Origin: Lunatimonas sp.
Lineage (GTDB): Bacteria; Bacteroidota; Bacteroidia; Cytophagales; Cyclobacteriaceae
DNA length: 64,000 bases
NCBI RefSeq assembly: GCF_020832325.1
Contig: NZ_JAFIEU010000003.1
Location: forward strand, 1-64,000
Direction of reading: 5' to 3'
Part shown: positions 40,903 to 50,193 of the stretch, in pieces
Position numbering within the stretch: position 1 is the first letter of the stretch
How the letters are laid out: every line of letters starts with the position of its first letter
The notes under the pieces: model-generated
What the model saw: the letters and a program-made list of their open reading frames with translations, nothing else
Told to the model about the DNA's origin: nothing
Databases searched by the model: none
Position numbers and translations under genes: made by a program

Positions 40903-42300
40903 ATGAAAATCAAATCTATTTGTTGTATTGGGGCAGGATACGTCGGAGGTCCTACGATGGCGGTTATTGCGAAGAAGTGCCCCCAGATTAAAGTCACAGT
41001 CGTTGATATCAATGAGGCAAGGATCGCTGCTTGGAATGATGAAAACGTAGATAATATACCGGTTTATGAACCGGGGCTTAGCGATGTAGTAGCAGAGGCT
41101 AGGGGTAGGAACCTGTTTTTTTCTACGGATGTAGACAAAGCCATCCACGAGGCAGATATGATTTTTATCTCAGTGAATACACCCACAAAAACATACGGGG
41201 AGGGCAAGGGATTGGCCGCAGATTTAAAGTGGATAGAACTATGTGCCCGACAGATTGCGAGGGTGTCCACTACAGATAAGATCGTGGTCGAAAAGTCGAC
41301 GTTGCCCGTTAGGACTGCAAGTACTATCAAGTCAATCTTGGATCATACCGGTAGTGGAGTGAACTTTCAGATTCTATCCAACCCGGAGTTTTTGGCGGAG
41401 GGCACTGCTGTGGAAGATTTGATGAAGCCAGATAGGGTATTGATCGGCGGAGACCAGACACCTGAGGGATTGGAAGCTATACAGTCGCTGGTGGATGTGT
41501 ATGCAGAATGGGTTCCAAAAGACCATATATTAACCACCAATGTATGGTCATCGGAGCTTTCGAAGCTTACAGCCAATGCCTTCTTGGCTCAGCGGGTTTC
41601 CTCCATCAACGCACTCTCCGAGCTTTGCGAGCATACGGAGGCAGACATCAATGAGGTAGCCCGTGCGATCGGTTCGGACAGTCGCATTGGACCGAAATTT
41701 TTAAAAGCTTCTGTTGGCTTCGGGGGATCTTGTTTCCAAAAGGACATCCTGAATTTGGTGTATATCTCTAGATCATACGGGTTGGATGAAGTTGCAGATT
41801 ACTGGGAGCAGGTGATTAAGATGAATGATCACCAAAAAAAGAGGTTTGCCAAAAAGATCATCCGTAGTCTTTACAATACTGTTAACGGAAAGAAGATCGC
41901 ATTGCTAGGTTGGGCCTTCAAGAAGGACACCAACGATACACGGGAGTCTGCTGCCATCTATGTCACAGATCATTTATTATTTGAGCATGCGAATGTCGCT
42001 GTGTTCGATCCAAAAGTAAGAGAAGAGCAGGTCTTTGTAGATATGGACTATCTCAACACCCGGTCCTCAGAAGAGAACCGGAAATATATTGACGTAGTGG
42101 AGGACCCCTACGAAGCTTGCAAAGGAGCCCATGCGATTGCCATCATGACAGAATGGGACGAGTTCAAGACGTATGACTGGCAACGTATTTATGACAACAT
42201 GTTGAAGCCCGCCCATGTCTTTGACGGCCGTAATATTTTGGACCGTAAAAAACTTAAGCAAATTGGTTTTCAGGTCTATTCGATTGGTACAGCGGATTAG
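40903..42300 (+). CDS. ugd: UDP-glucose 6-dehydrogenase, eukaryote-like type
   Basis: A 465-aa enzyme from the ATG at 40903 (a TTG two codons upstream is also in frame). N-terminal Rossmann motif [16 protein letters not shown], then [12 protein letters not shown] and [10 protein letters not shown]. The catalytic cysteine is in [10 protein letters not shown] (near 277). The C-terminal UDP-binding domain includes [14 protein letters not shown] and MTEWDEF. The length and the AxGxGKG-type N-terminus match the animal-like class rather than the short bacterial Ugd. It oxidises UDP-glucose to UDP-glucuronate for acidic polysaccharides. A strong terminator follows. Confidence 0.95.
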   Translation: MKIKSICCIGAGYVGGPTMAVIAKKCPQIKVTVVDINEARIAAWNDENVDNIPVYEPGLSDVVAEARGRNLFFSTDVDKAIHEADMIFISVNTPTKTYGEGKGLAADLKWIELCARQIARVSTTDKIVVEKSTLPVRTASTIKSILDHTGSGVNFQILSNPEFLAEGTAVEDLMKPDRVLIGGDQTPEGLEAIQSLVDVYAEWVPKDHILTTNVWSSELSKLTANAFLAQRVSSINALSELCEHTEADINEVARAIGSDSRIGPKFLKASVGFGGSCFQKDILNLVYISRSYGLDEVADYWEQVIKMNDHQKKRFAKKIIRSLYNTVNGKKIALLGWAFKKDTNDTRESAAIYVTDHLLFEHANVAVFDPKVREEQVFVDMDYLNTRSSEENRKYIDVVEDPYEACKGAHAIAIMTEWDEFKTYDWQRIYDNMLKPAHVFDGRNILDRKKLKQIGFQVYSIGTAD

Positions 42301-42328
42301 GTATACTCGTTAGTTTTGGGTACAAAGG

Positions 42329-42359
42329 AAAGGTCACTTTAGCAAGTGACCTTTTTTTT
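42329..42359 (+). terminator. Intrinsic terminator after ugd
   Basis: Perfect 11-bp stem AAAGGTCACTT / AAGTGACCTTT around TAGC, followed by a T8 tract, 28 bp past the ugd stop. It isolates ugd from the SusC gene. Confidence 0.92.
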
Positions 42360-42934
42360 GCCAATACCATTTTTTACTTCTTTGAACCCGACGTTTTTTT
42401 GCGGGAGCACTTTGATTTTTTTCTGTCTACATGATGTCTTATTGTCAAATCAAAAATCCGCGATTTCTCTCTTTATTCAAAATATAGATTTGAAATAACT
42501 TATTATTCAGAAATAAATTTTTTAAAACAAATAATTTAAGAATTTTATATGTTACATTTTAATAGTTTCTTTTATCATTAAATGGAGGCTTCATGAAATT
42601 GATCATTTATTTCTTTTTAAATAAAGAAAAAGTTTAGTAGACTTGGCATGATAAAAGATGAAAGATTCAAACATTTATCTTTTTTCACTGTTTTTAATTA
42701 GAACTAAACCCAAAATTATATGGATAGCATATTTAACCGACTATTAAGTATTTTTTTAAAATATTTTAATTATTTATATAATATTTTTTCTCCCTAGGTA
42801 ATCTTCTACCCAAAAAAAAGCTATTTAAATCTTCTGAAACTATGCGCGTGTTCACCAAACTTAGGAGTTGTTCAGTGAGGTGATAACCACATGTTTATCA
42901 ATAATTTACTAATAAACCAAAACCAAATTAGCTT
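42360..42934. other. Long AT-rich leader of the susCD operon
   Basis: No gene was found in this stretch, which is among the most AT-rich of the window. A weak inverted repeat AAAAGAT...ATCTTTT lies near 42652-42682. The transcript leader of the SusC gene must lie here, but I could not choose a single promoter with confidence. No sigma/anti-sigma or hybrid two-component regulator, the usual SusCD controllers, is adjacent. Confidence 0.45.
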
Positions 42935-45900
42935 ATGTTAACACTTTACAGGAGTTTCCATGCGTCTTTGGTATTGTTGCTGTTTTCGGCAACAGTGCTA
43001 TTTGCGCAGCAACGCGAAATCAGCGGAGTCGTATCCGATGATTTTGGCGATCCCTTGCCGGGAGCAGCCGTGCTGCTTAAGGGCACGAGTACCGGTACGG
43101 TCACGGACATTGACGGTGAATACCGAATCAATGTACCCAACAACGAGGCAGTTCTCGTTTTCTCTTTTTTGGGATATACCAACAAGGAAGAAGTGGTAGG
43201 GACTCGGTCCACCCTGAACGTTTCGCTTGCACAGGCGGTCAGTGGATTGGACGAGGTGGTCATTACCGGTTACGGCGCTCAGTCAAGAAGGGATATCACT
43301 GGTGCTGTAACATCCGTGGATACCGATGACCTGTTAGCTATTCCCGCTACGACCTTTGCGCAGCAATTGCAAGGTAGGGCTGCGGGTGTCACCATTATCA
43401 ACGATGCGACCCCCGGTGGAGGTGCCACCGTACGTATTCGTGGATTCGGTACGATCAATAACAACGATCCGCTGTATGTGATCGATGGGGTGCCTACACA
43501 GAATCAAGGCAACTTAAATCCCAACGACATTGAGTCAATCCAAATTTTGAAGGATGCTTCAGCAGCCTCGATCTACGGTTCCCGCGCAGCAAATGGTGTG
43601 GTAATTATTACAACGAAGCGAGGAAAAGTGGGTAAGCCCGTCATCGCCTTCGATGCGTTTTACGGTACCCAGCGTGCAGATAGAGGGCCAGAGCCATTGA
43701 ATGCGGAGGAGCTTGGCAGGTACCTGTATCTGGCCAATACGTATCATGGCCGGACGCCAACGCACGGACAGTACTCTTGGGGACCGAATGGCGAAGTTAG
43801 CATTCCAGATTACGTATTCCCCAGTGGTGCCATGACGGGAGACCCAGGGACTAATCCAGCTTTGTATGCCTTGGAGCCTGGAAACATTTACCCGATTACC
43901 AGATCAGCGGATACCAATTGGTGGGATGAAGTGACCCGATCTGCGCCTATTCAGAGCTATCAAATCACCGCGTCCGGTGGTACAGAAAATGGCCGATATG
44001 CACTCTCTGTCAACTACTTTAACCAAGAAGGTATTGTAAGAGACATCGGTTATGATAGATATTCCGTACGAGCAAATACGGAATTCAAAGCATTAAACGG
44101 AAAACTCACCTTAGGTGAAAACCTCTCTGTTACGGTAGGTCAGCGCAAAGGAGGATTTGGAAATGGGGTAGCAGGTAATAATGCCGAGCAGAATGCGGTG
44201 TTTAGTGCTTCTCTTCAGCACCCATTGCTACCGGTATACGACATTATGGGTAATTTTGCCGGAAGTAGAGGAGCTAACTTAGGTAACAACTTCAACCCGG
44301 TAGCGGTTCTTTCCCGTGCGCAGGACAACCGAAACCTTTCTTTGAGGGCATTTGGTAATATCTACGGATCCTATCAGATCACCGACGATATCGAGGTGAA
44401 AACTAGTTTGGGTATGGATGCCAACACGAGAAGAGGTCGATTCATCGGGAGACCTCAGCCCGAATATGTGGAAGGTAACTTTATCAACAGTTCTACCTCA
44501 GAGCACGAATACACCTACCAGTGGGTATGGAGTAATACGGTGAGCTATTCCAAAACCTTTAACGACGTACATAACTTCGACGCCTACGTAGGGTTGGAGG
44601 CAATCAAGGAATTTGGGGAGATATTTGGCGGTCAGCGTCAGCGTTATGCTTTTGAGACAGTACCTGTAATAGGTTATCTGGACTTGGGTGACCCCAATAC
44701 AGCTACCAACTTTGGCCGGGTGGTCAATGATTATCGATTGTACTCTCAGTTTGGGCAGGTAAACTATAACTACGACGGTAAATACCTGGTTCAGTTTATC
44801 TTGCGTAACGATGCATCATCCCGTTTCCTTCAGGCATCCCGAAATGCGACCTTCCCTGCGTTCAGCTTGGGATGGAGGCTTTCCGACGAAGATTTTATCG
44901 CCAATGCGCTTCCGTTTGTCTCCGACATGAAACTTCGCTACGGTTGGGGCAAAACAGGTAACCAGTTGATTGGAGACTACAACGCCTACACTACCTATCG
45001 AACAAACATCTTCAATTCGGGGTACCCGATCGACGGATCTTCTTCAACCCCAGCCCTTGGATTTGACGCTGCCCGTTTTGGAAACCCCAATGCACGTTGG
45101 GAGTCAACTACTTCGAATAACCTTGGGTTAGATGCTGAGTTTTTGGATGGGAAGTTCTTTTTCGAATTGGATGTATGGAACAGGGTAACCACCGACATGC
45201 TTTTCCAGGTGCCTATCAGTTACGGTCACGGAGATGCAATTGCGCCGTTTGTTAACATCGGCCAAATGACGAACAAAGGGCTTGACCTGAACTTGGGATA
45301 CAGTGAGACCTTTATGGGAGGCGATCTTCGCCTAAATGTATCTGCGAACTATTCGATTTATAGAAATAATGTGGATCTATTAGACCAAAACGAAGATAAC
45401 GTGTTGTTTGGAGCTTCTACCCGAGTGCCTTCGGTGACGGTTACGCAGCAAGGTTTCCCAATTTCCTCTTTCTTCGGATACCGAAACTTGGGTATTTTCC
45501 AAAACCAAGAGGAAGTCAATGCGCACCCTCCCTATGGAAATTACAACGCAGTGGGTAAATTCAAAGTGGAGGATATCAATGGAGATGGAATTATCACTGA
45601 TGCGGATCGTACCATCATTGGTAACCCGCACCCCGACTTCGTCTACGGTATCAACGTAAACGTGGGGTATAAAAACTGGGATCTGACTTTGTTCGGTAAC
45701 GGTTCAGTCGGAAACGATATTTTTAACTACATGAGATATTGGACTGACTTCAACACCTTCCAAGGAAATAAATCCAGAAGGGCTCTTTACGATGCATGGA
45801 CTCCTGAAAACCCAGGTGGTACTGTGCCAATCATGGATTCCAATGACCAGATCAGCAGTAGGCCATCTACCTATTTCATCGAAGATGGCACTTATTTCAG

Positions 45901-46126
45901 GCTGAGAAATCTACAGCTTACCTATAATCTGACGCAAAATATGCTCAGTAAGTTGGGAATGAGCAGGGCGTCCGTTTATTTCCAAGGCCAAAACTTGTTC
46001 ACACTTACCAACTACTCCGGTACCAACCCGGAAATCCAAACTGGAAGCAATAACACCATTGGCTTTGACGGCGGTTATATGCCGGTATCCAGAAATCTGA
46101 TTCTTGGTGTAAATGTGACATTCTAA
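42935..46126 (+). CDS. SusC/RagA-type TonB-linked outer-membrane transporter
   Basis: A 1063-aa outer-membrane protein. After the signal peptide (ending LFAQQ) comes a carboxypeptidase-D-like repeat (about 27-105, including GTSTGTVTDIDGEYRINVP). Then a SusC TonB-box-type segment LDEVVITGYGAQSRRDITGAVTSV, the plug domain with GxAAGVTI...VRIRGFGTINNNDPLYVIDG and DIESIQILKDASAASIYGSRAANGVVIITTK, and the 22-strand barrel ending in an aromatic residue (LGVNVTF). It imports glycans, peptides or other large nutrients with its SusD partner, powered by TonB-ExbBD. No glycoside hydrolase is near, so the substrate is unknown. Confidence 0.96.
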   Translation: MLTLYRSFHASLVLLLFSATVLFAQQREISGVVSDDFGDPLPGAAVLLKGTSTGTVTDIDGEYRINVPNNEAVLVFSFLGYTNKEEVVGTRSTLNVSLAQAVSGLDEVVITGYGAQSRRDITGAVTSVDTDDLLAIPATTFAQQLQGRAAGVTIINDATPGGGATVRIRGFGTINNNDPLYVIDGVPTQNQGNLNPNDIESIQILKDASAASIYGSRAANGVVIITTKRGKVGKPVIAFDAFYGTQRADRGPEPLNAEELGRYLYLANTYHGRTPTHGQYSWGPNGEVSIPDYVFPSGAMTGDPGTNPALYALEPGNIYPITRSADTNWWDEVTRSAPIQSYQITASGGTENGRYALSVNYFNQEGIVRDIGYDRYSVRANTEFKALNGKLTLGENLSVTVGQRKGGFGNGVAGNNAEQNAVFSASLQHPLLPVYDIMGNFAGSRGANLGNNFNPVAVLSRAQDNRNLSLRAFGNIYGSYQITDDIEVKTSLGMDANTRRGRFIGRPQPEYVEGNFINSSTSEHEYTYQWVWSNTVSYSKTFNDVHNFDAYVGLEAIKEFGEIFGGQRQRYAFETVPVIGYLDLGDPNTATNFGRVVNDYRLYSQFGQVNYNYDGKYLVQFILRNDASSRFLQASRNATFPAFSLGWRLSDEDFIANALPFVSDMKLRYGWGKTGNQLIGDYNAYTTYRTNIFNSGYPIDGSSSTPALGFDAARFGNPNARWESTTSNNLGLDAEFLDGKFFFELDVWNRVTTDMLFQVPISYGHGDAIAPFVNIGQMTNKGLDLNLGYSETFMGGDLRLNVSANYSIYRNNVDLLDQNEDNVLFGASTRVPSVTVTQQGFPISSFFGYRNLGIFQNQEEVNAHPPYGNYNAVGKFKVEDINGDGIITDADRTIIGNPHPDFVYGINVNVGYKNWDLTLFGNGSVGNDIFNYMRYWTDFNTFQGNKSRRALYDAWTPENPGGTVPIMDSNDQISSRPSTYFIEDGTYFRLRNLQLTYNLTQNMLSKLGMSRASVYFQGQNLFTLTNYSGTNPEIQTGSNNTIGFDGGYMPVSRNLILGVNVTF

Positions 46127-46138
46127 CGTATTAGTAAG

Positions 46139-47926
46139 ATGAAGAAAATGAAAAATAACTATATAAACCTGGCTGCTGTAGGACTTTTGGTCGGTGCGAC
46201 TACCTTTTCATGCAGTGAGGGATTCCTAGAGACAGAACCTCAGGGACAATTCAGTACAGTGGGACTTGCAAACCCCCAAGGAGTTGAGGGGATATTGTTG
46301 GGAGCATACGCCATGGTAGATGGATTTGGGTTGGACGGACAGTCCAGCTGGAACGGAACCATCGAAAACTGGGTATATGGAGGTGTGGTGTCCGATGATG
46401 CCTACAAAGGTACCGATGCCGGCGACCAGCCAGAGCAGTCCTTTTTGGAAACGTACGATTTCCAAGCGACCAACCTCCACTTGAGAAACAAGTGGCGGGC
46501 TGTGTACAAAGGCGTAGCCCGTGCAAACGATGCGATCAATACATTGAAGCAAGTCGATGAAGTTTCCGACCAGCGAAGAGCACAGATTGTGGCTGAAGCG
46601 AGGTTTTTGCGGGCGTTTTTCCATTTCGAAGCAAGAAAAATGTGGAGAAGAGCTCCCTACATTGACGACAACATCTTTGTACTAGATGACTTGGAGAGTA
46701 GTAAGGTGCCGAATGACCGTGAAATATGGCCGGATATAGAGGCAGACTTCGAGGCAGCCATGGCTGTGCTACCTGAGTCACAGAACGATCCCGGCAGACC
46801 AACCAAGTGGGCTGCGATGGCGTTTTTGGCGAAAGCAAAAATGTTCCAAGGATGGAATCAGGACACCGGAGTAGCCAATACAGCAAAGCTTCAAGAGGCA
46901 AAGCCTCTTCTAGAAGATATCCTGAATAATGGCGGTTTCTCGCTAGTGCCTACCTTTGAAGAGAACTTCCTCGTGGGACGCAGAAACAACGAAGAGTCTA
47001 TTTTCGAAGTACAATACTCCATTTCTTCTGCTACTACACAGGCAGCCAATGAGGGTACCACCCTTAATTACCCGTACACCGATCCTTGGGGATGCTGCGG
47101 ATTTTATCAACCTACCCAAAACTTGGTGAATGCCTATCGGACCAGTGCGGACGGCCTGCCGTTGTTAACTACCTTCAATAACGAGAATGTAACCAGTGAC
47201 GAGGGTGTTGCCTTAAATGCACCCTTCACCCCGTATCAGGGGCCCTTGGATCCCCGTCTAGATCACACCGTAGGTAGAAGGGGCATCCTCTACAAAGGAT
47301 ATAAGATACACAATAGAGACTTTATCCGTGACCAAGCGTATGCGGGACCTTATTCTCCTAAGAAGCACGTGGCGGAGCCGGCGTTTTTCGGAATAGGTCC
47401 AAACCCTCGTTTGTCGGCCAATAACTACCGCATCATGCGATTGGGCATGGTTATCCTGTGGTTAGCCGAGGTAGAGGTAGAATTGGGTAATTTGGAACGA
47501 GCAAGGGAATTGGTCAACTTGATCCGTACCCGTGCAGCCAATCCGGAAGGGTTTGTGCCCCGCGCCACCCAAGGAGCTGATAGGAACGATTTCACCATTG
47601 TGGAAGGAGAGCCTGCTGCCAACTATGTGATCAGTACCTACAACCAACCTTGGACAGATCAAGGGGTAGCTAGACAAGCTGTACGTATGGAGACTCGCTT
47701 GGAGTTTGCCATGGAGGGACATCGTTTCTTTGATCTTCAGCGATGGGGAGTTGCGGCGGAGGTCCTTTCGCAATATTTGACCGTAGAGCGAACCAGAAGG
47801 TCCTACCTGAGCCAGGCTCAGTTCCAGAAAGGGGTACACGAGTATTTTCCTGTTCCGTTGGAAGCCATCGAGAGATCTTTCAGCGAGGGATCGCCAACAC
47901 TCACACAGGATCCTGCATTCCCTTAA
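46139..47926 (+). CDS. SusD/RagB-type nutrient-binding lipoprotein
   Basis: A 595-aa lipoprotein with lipobox Cys25 in TTFSCSEGF. It has the SusD-family start FLETEPQGQFS, TPR-like helices with RWRAVYKGVARANDAINTL and AEARFLRAFFHFEARKMW, and the C-terminal RxxELxxEGHRFFDLQRWG motif (METRLEFAMEGHRFFDLQRW). It caps the SusC channel on the cell surface. The gene is 12 bp after susC and ends at a perfect hairpin terminator. Confidence 0.95.
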   Translation: MKKMKNNYINLAAVGLLVGATTFSCSEGFLETEPQGQFSTVGLANPQGVEGILLGAYAMVDGFGLDGQSSWNGTIENWVYGGVVSDDAYKGTDAGDQPEQSFLETYDFQATNLHLRNKWRAVYKGVARANDAINTLKQVDEVSDQRRAQIVAEARFLRAFFHFEARKMWRRAPYIDDNIFVLDDLESSKVPNDREIWPDIEADFEAAMAVLPESQNDPGRPTKWAAMAFLAKAKMFQGWNQDTGVANTAKLQEAKPLLEDILNNGGFSLVPTFEENFLVGRRNNEESIFEVQYSISSATTQAANEGTTLNYPYTDPWGCCGFYQPTQNLVNAYRTSADGLPLLTTFNNENVTSDEGVALNAPFTPYQGPLDPRLDHTVGRRGILYKGYKIHNRDFIRDQAYAGPYSPKKHVAEPAFFGIGPNPRLSANNYRIMRLGMVILWLAEVEVELGNLERARELVNLIRTRAANPEGFVPRATQGADRNDFTIVEGEPAANYVISTYNQPWTDQGVARQAVRMETRLEFAMEGHRFFDLQRWGVAAEVLSQYLTVERTRRSYLSQAQFQKGVHEYFPVPLEAIERSFSEGSPTLTQDPAFP

Positions 47927-47943
47927 TCGCAGCTAAACTATTG

Positions 47944-47970
47944 AAAAGGCGGGTAATACCCGCCTTTTCT
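47944..47970 (+). terminator. Terminator after susD
   Basis: A perfect 11-bp stem AAAAGGCGGGT / ACCCGCCTTTT with an AAT loop, 17 bp past the susD stop. The T-tract is short (TTTTCTGTTTTT). Confidence 0.88.
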
Positions 47971-48096
47971 GTTTTTAAGGAGGTTTCCATAAGTCGGGTA
48001 ATTCCGTTATATTTGATGTCGTTGTTAGCCGTCACATCTAGGTATGCTATGTCCAATTATCCGGTGTAGGTTGGCCTACAATTTCTTTTTTCCCGT

Positions 48097-48104
48097 TATC
48101 TTTG
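48097..48104 (+). promoter_or_regulatory. Candidate promoter of the exopolysaccharide run
   Basis: A perfect TAnnTTTG element (TATCTTTG) is 24 bp before the GT4 start codon. Upstream at 48066-48079 is an inverted repeat GTAGG-TTGG-CCTAC, whose TTG could serve as the -33 element at a rather long spacing of 23 bp. Regulation by the inverted repeat is inference. Confidence 0.45.
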
Positions 48105-48128
48105 TGTTTTTACGTATTAACAGCTTGC

Positions 48129-49298
48129 ATGCCAAAACTAATCCGGATTACAACCGTTCCCTTATTTTTAAAATTGCTCCTCAAGGGGCAAATGAAGTTT
48201 ATGAAGTCTGCCGGTTGGGAGGTGTTGATGGTGAGTGCAGAAGGAAAGGAATGGGATCAGGTGAAGAAACAGGAGGGATGCCCCTATGAAGTAGTTCCAT
48301 TTACCCGTCAGATAACTCCCTTTCAAGACCTACGGTGTCTATGGCAGCTATACAAGCTCTTTAAGAGGGAAAACCCCGATATTGTGCACAGCCATACCCC
48401 CAAAGCGGGTTTGTTGGCGATGGTGGCCGGCCGGCTTGCTGCGGTACCCATACGTGTTCATACGCTCGCGGGATTGCCCTATCAGGTAGCGGAGGGATCC
48501 CGGCGAAAGCTCATGGTGTGGATGGAGAAATTCACCTATAGGGCTGCAACGGAGGTTTGGGCAAATGCCGGATCTCTAAGAGATCAGATTGTTTCCGAGG
48601 GACTTGTCGAACGGGAAAAAGTGAAGGTAGTCGGCCATGGTTCTTCCAACGGGGTAGATTTGGAGGCTTTTAATCGGTATAACCTGAAGGAAAATAACTT
48701 GGTGGCAGCTACCATGCGCATCGTTCCCGGAGAGAATGAGTTTGTGATGTTGGTAGTTGGTAGACTGGTAAAGGATAAAGGCATTGAGGACTTGATCGAG
48801 GCGTTTTTGGCGTCAAAGATTGTGAACAAGTCTAAGTTGGTGCTCTTGGGGTCCTTTGAGCAAGACCTGAATCCACTTTCCCGCCAAACCATCAACCGGA
48901 TAAACGATCACCCCAGAATCGTACAACTAGAGTGGACGGATCATGTTGCCTGTTATATGGCAATTGCTGATTTGTTGATACACCCCTCCCATCGGGAGGG
49001 ATTTCCCAATGTGCTGTTGGAGGCTGGTGCCATGTGTTGCCCCATAATTTGCTCCGATATTCCCGGTAACAGAGAGATTGTCACACATAAAAAAACCGGC
49101 TTGGTCTATCCGGTAAACGACCACAGAGCATTAACAGAAGCCATCGAATTTGCGTATGTGAAGCGGGTGGAGATGCTATCCTATGCGGAAAACCTCAATC
49201 GGGAAGTTTCTGAGAAATACGACCGAAAGCTTTTCCAGCAGCAGCTATTGCAGGAATATTATCGGGTTTGGGATAAAGAATTATCGCGTAATGTTTAA
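48129..49298 (+). CDS. Glycosyltransferase family 4
   Basis: From ATG 48129 the protein is 389 aa. The start MPKLIRITTVPL is typical of this Bacteroidota group; the 9 codons upstream in the same frame are not. It has the N-terminal acceptor domain with VHSHTPKAGLLAMVAGRLA and RVHTLAGLP. The C-terminal donor-binding domain includes VVGRLVKDKGIEDLIEAF and LIHPSHREGFPNVLLEAGAM (the E-x7-E motif). It resembles enzymes that add a hexosamine to an undecaprenyl-linked sugar in capsule or exopolysaccharide assembly. Sugar specificity cannot be read. Confidence 0.93.
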   Translation: MPKLIRITTVPLFLKLLLKGQMKFMKSAGWEVLMVSAEGKEWDQVKKQEGCPYEVVPFTRQITPFQDLRCLWQLYKLFKRENPDIVHSHTPKAGLLAMVAGRLAAVPIRVHTLAGLPYQVAEGSRRKLMVWMEKFTYRAATEVWANAGSLRDQIVSEGLVEREKVKVVGHGSSNGVDLEAFNRYNLKENNLVAATMRIVPGENEFVMLVVGRLVKDKGIEDLIEAFLASKIVNKSKLVLLGSFEQDLNPLSRQTINRINDHPRIVQLEWTDHVACYMAIADLLIHPSHREGFPNVLLEAGAMCCPIICSDIPGNREIVTHKKTGLVYPVNDHRALTEAIEFAYVKRVEMLSYAENLNREVSEKYDRKLFQQQLLQEYYRVWDKELSRNV

Positions 49299-49342
49299 AT
49301 TCTCCTGATTTTTCATTAATCTCACAGATGTTTACCTTTGGA

Positions 49343-50191
49343 ATGAGCAGGTTGGAATTTATATGGATAAGGAGGTGTGTTTTGGTGATTGTCATATCAC
49401 TACTTGGTGGTTCTTGCGTGAGTAACAAGCGGATTAATTACCTACAAAACCTAAGCGGTAACCCAGTGATTGAGTTGGATGAGTTCATCCCCTACGCCAA
49501 TGTGGACTACGAGTACGTGTTACAGCCCTATGATATCATAGACATTGATTTTGCTTCGCCCAACGAGGAACTGCTTAGGGCGTTTGAATACCAGGGGGCG
49601 AGCAATGCCCGGGTAGGAGGGCGCGGGGGCGCGGGTGCCATGGGTGGCGGAATGGATGTGTTTTATTTTTCGGGATATTCTTTGGATAAGGATGGCTTTG
49701 TACGCATTCCGAAGCTGGGTAATATTCCGCTTGCAGGCTTAACAGAGGAGCAGGCCCGTCAGAAAGTGGAGGAAGAGATAAACCGGTTTTTTAAGGAAGA
49801 GGTGGACGTGAGGCTACGTATTGGCGGCATTCGGTTTACCGCACTGGGGGAGTTTACCAGTGCCGGTACCAAAGTAATCCTGAAAAATCGGGCCACCATA
49901 TTTGATGCCCTGGCGATGGCTGGAGAGTCAAATATTCTTGCAAAAAAAAATGAACTGTTTATTATCCGTCAGTACGATGGAGGAACCAAAATTCACCAAA
50001 TCAATCTAAACGACCGCCAACTTCTAGCGTCGCCGTTTTATTTTGTGCAAAACAACGATATTCTTTACCTGCAACCTATGCAGATCCGGCAGGTAGGATC
50101 AGGGGACAATGTTTCGACATCCCTTCAATTGGGGATTTCTATTATCACCGCCCTATTGTTTATCTATGGTGTCACCTCAGGAATTTTTTAG
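49343..50191 (+). CDS. Polysaccharide export lipoprotein, Wza-like
   Basis: From ATG 49343 the protein is 282 aa: MSRLEFIWIRRCVLVIVISLLGGSC, lipobox Cys25. The frame also opens at 49328. It has the poly_export domain (YVLQPYDIIDIDF, then SGYSLDKDGFVRIPKLGNIPLAGLTEEQA) and a SLBB domain (VRLRIGGIRFTALGEFTSAG...ATIFDALAMAGE), followed by a C-terminal hydrophobic helix (SLQLGISIITALLFIYGV). It forms the outer-membrane channel with the Wzc-like protein, which starts 3 bp later. A TACCTTTG match at 49333-49340 is too close to the start codon to be an ordinary promoter. Confidence 0.92.
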   Translation: MSRLEFIWIRRCVLVIVISLLGGSCVSNKRINYLQNLSGNPVIELDEFIPYANVDYEYVLQPYDIIDIDFASPNEELLRAFEYQGASNARVGGRGGAGAMGGGMDVFYFSGYSLDKDGFVRIPKLGNIPLAGLTEEQARQKVEEEINRFFKEEVDVRLRIGGIRFTALGEFTSAGTKVILKNRATIFDALAMAGESNILAKKNELFIIRQYDGGTKIHQINLNDRQLLASPFYFVQNNDILYLQPMQIRQVGSGDNVSTSLQLGISIITALLFIYGVTSGIF

Positions 50192-50193
50192 GT

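Noticed and set aside
46226-46624. 132-codon minus-strand frame inside susD
   Set aside because: Antisense shadow of a well supported SusD gene.
49328-49342. Upstream start of the Wza-like gene and TACCTTTG promoter match
   Set aside because: The extra five codons add nothing to the lipoprotein signal. The -7-like match overlaps the start codon region, so I do not call it as a promoter.
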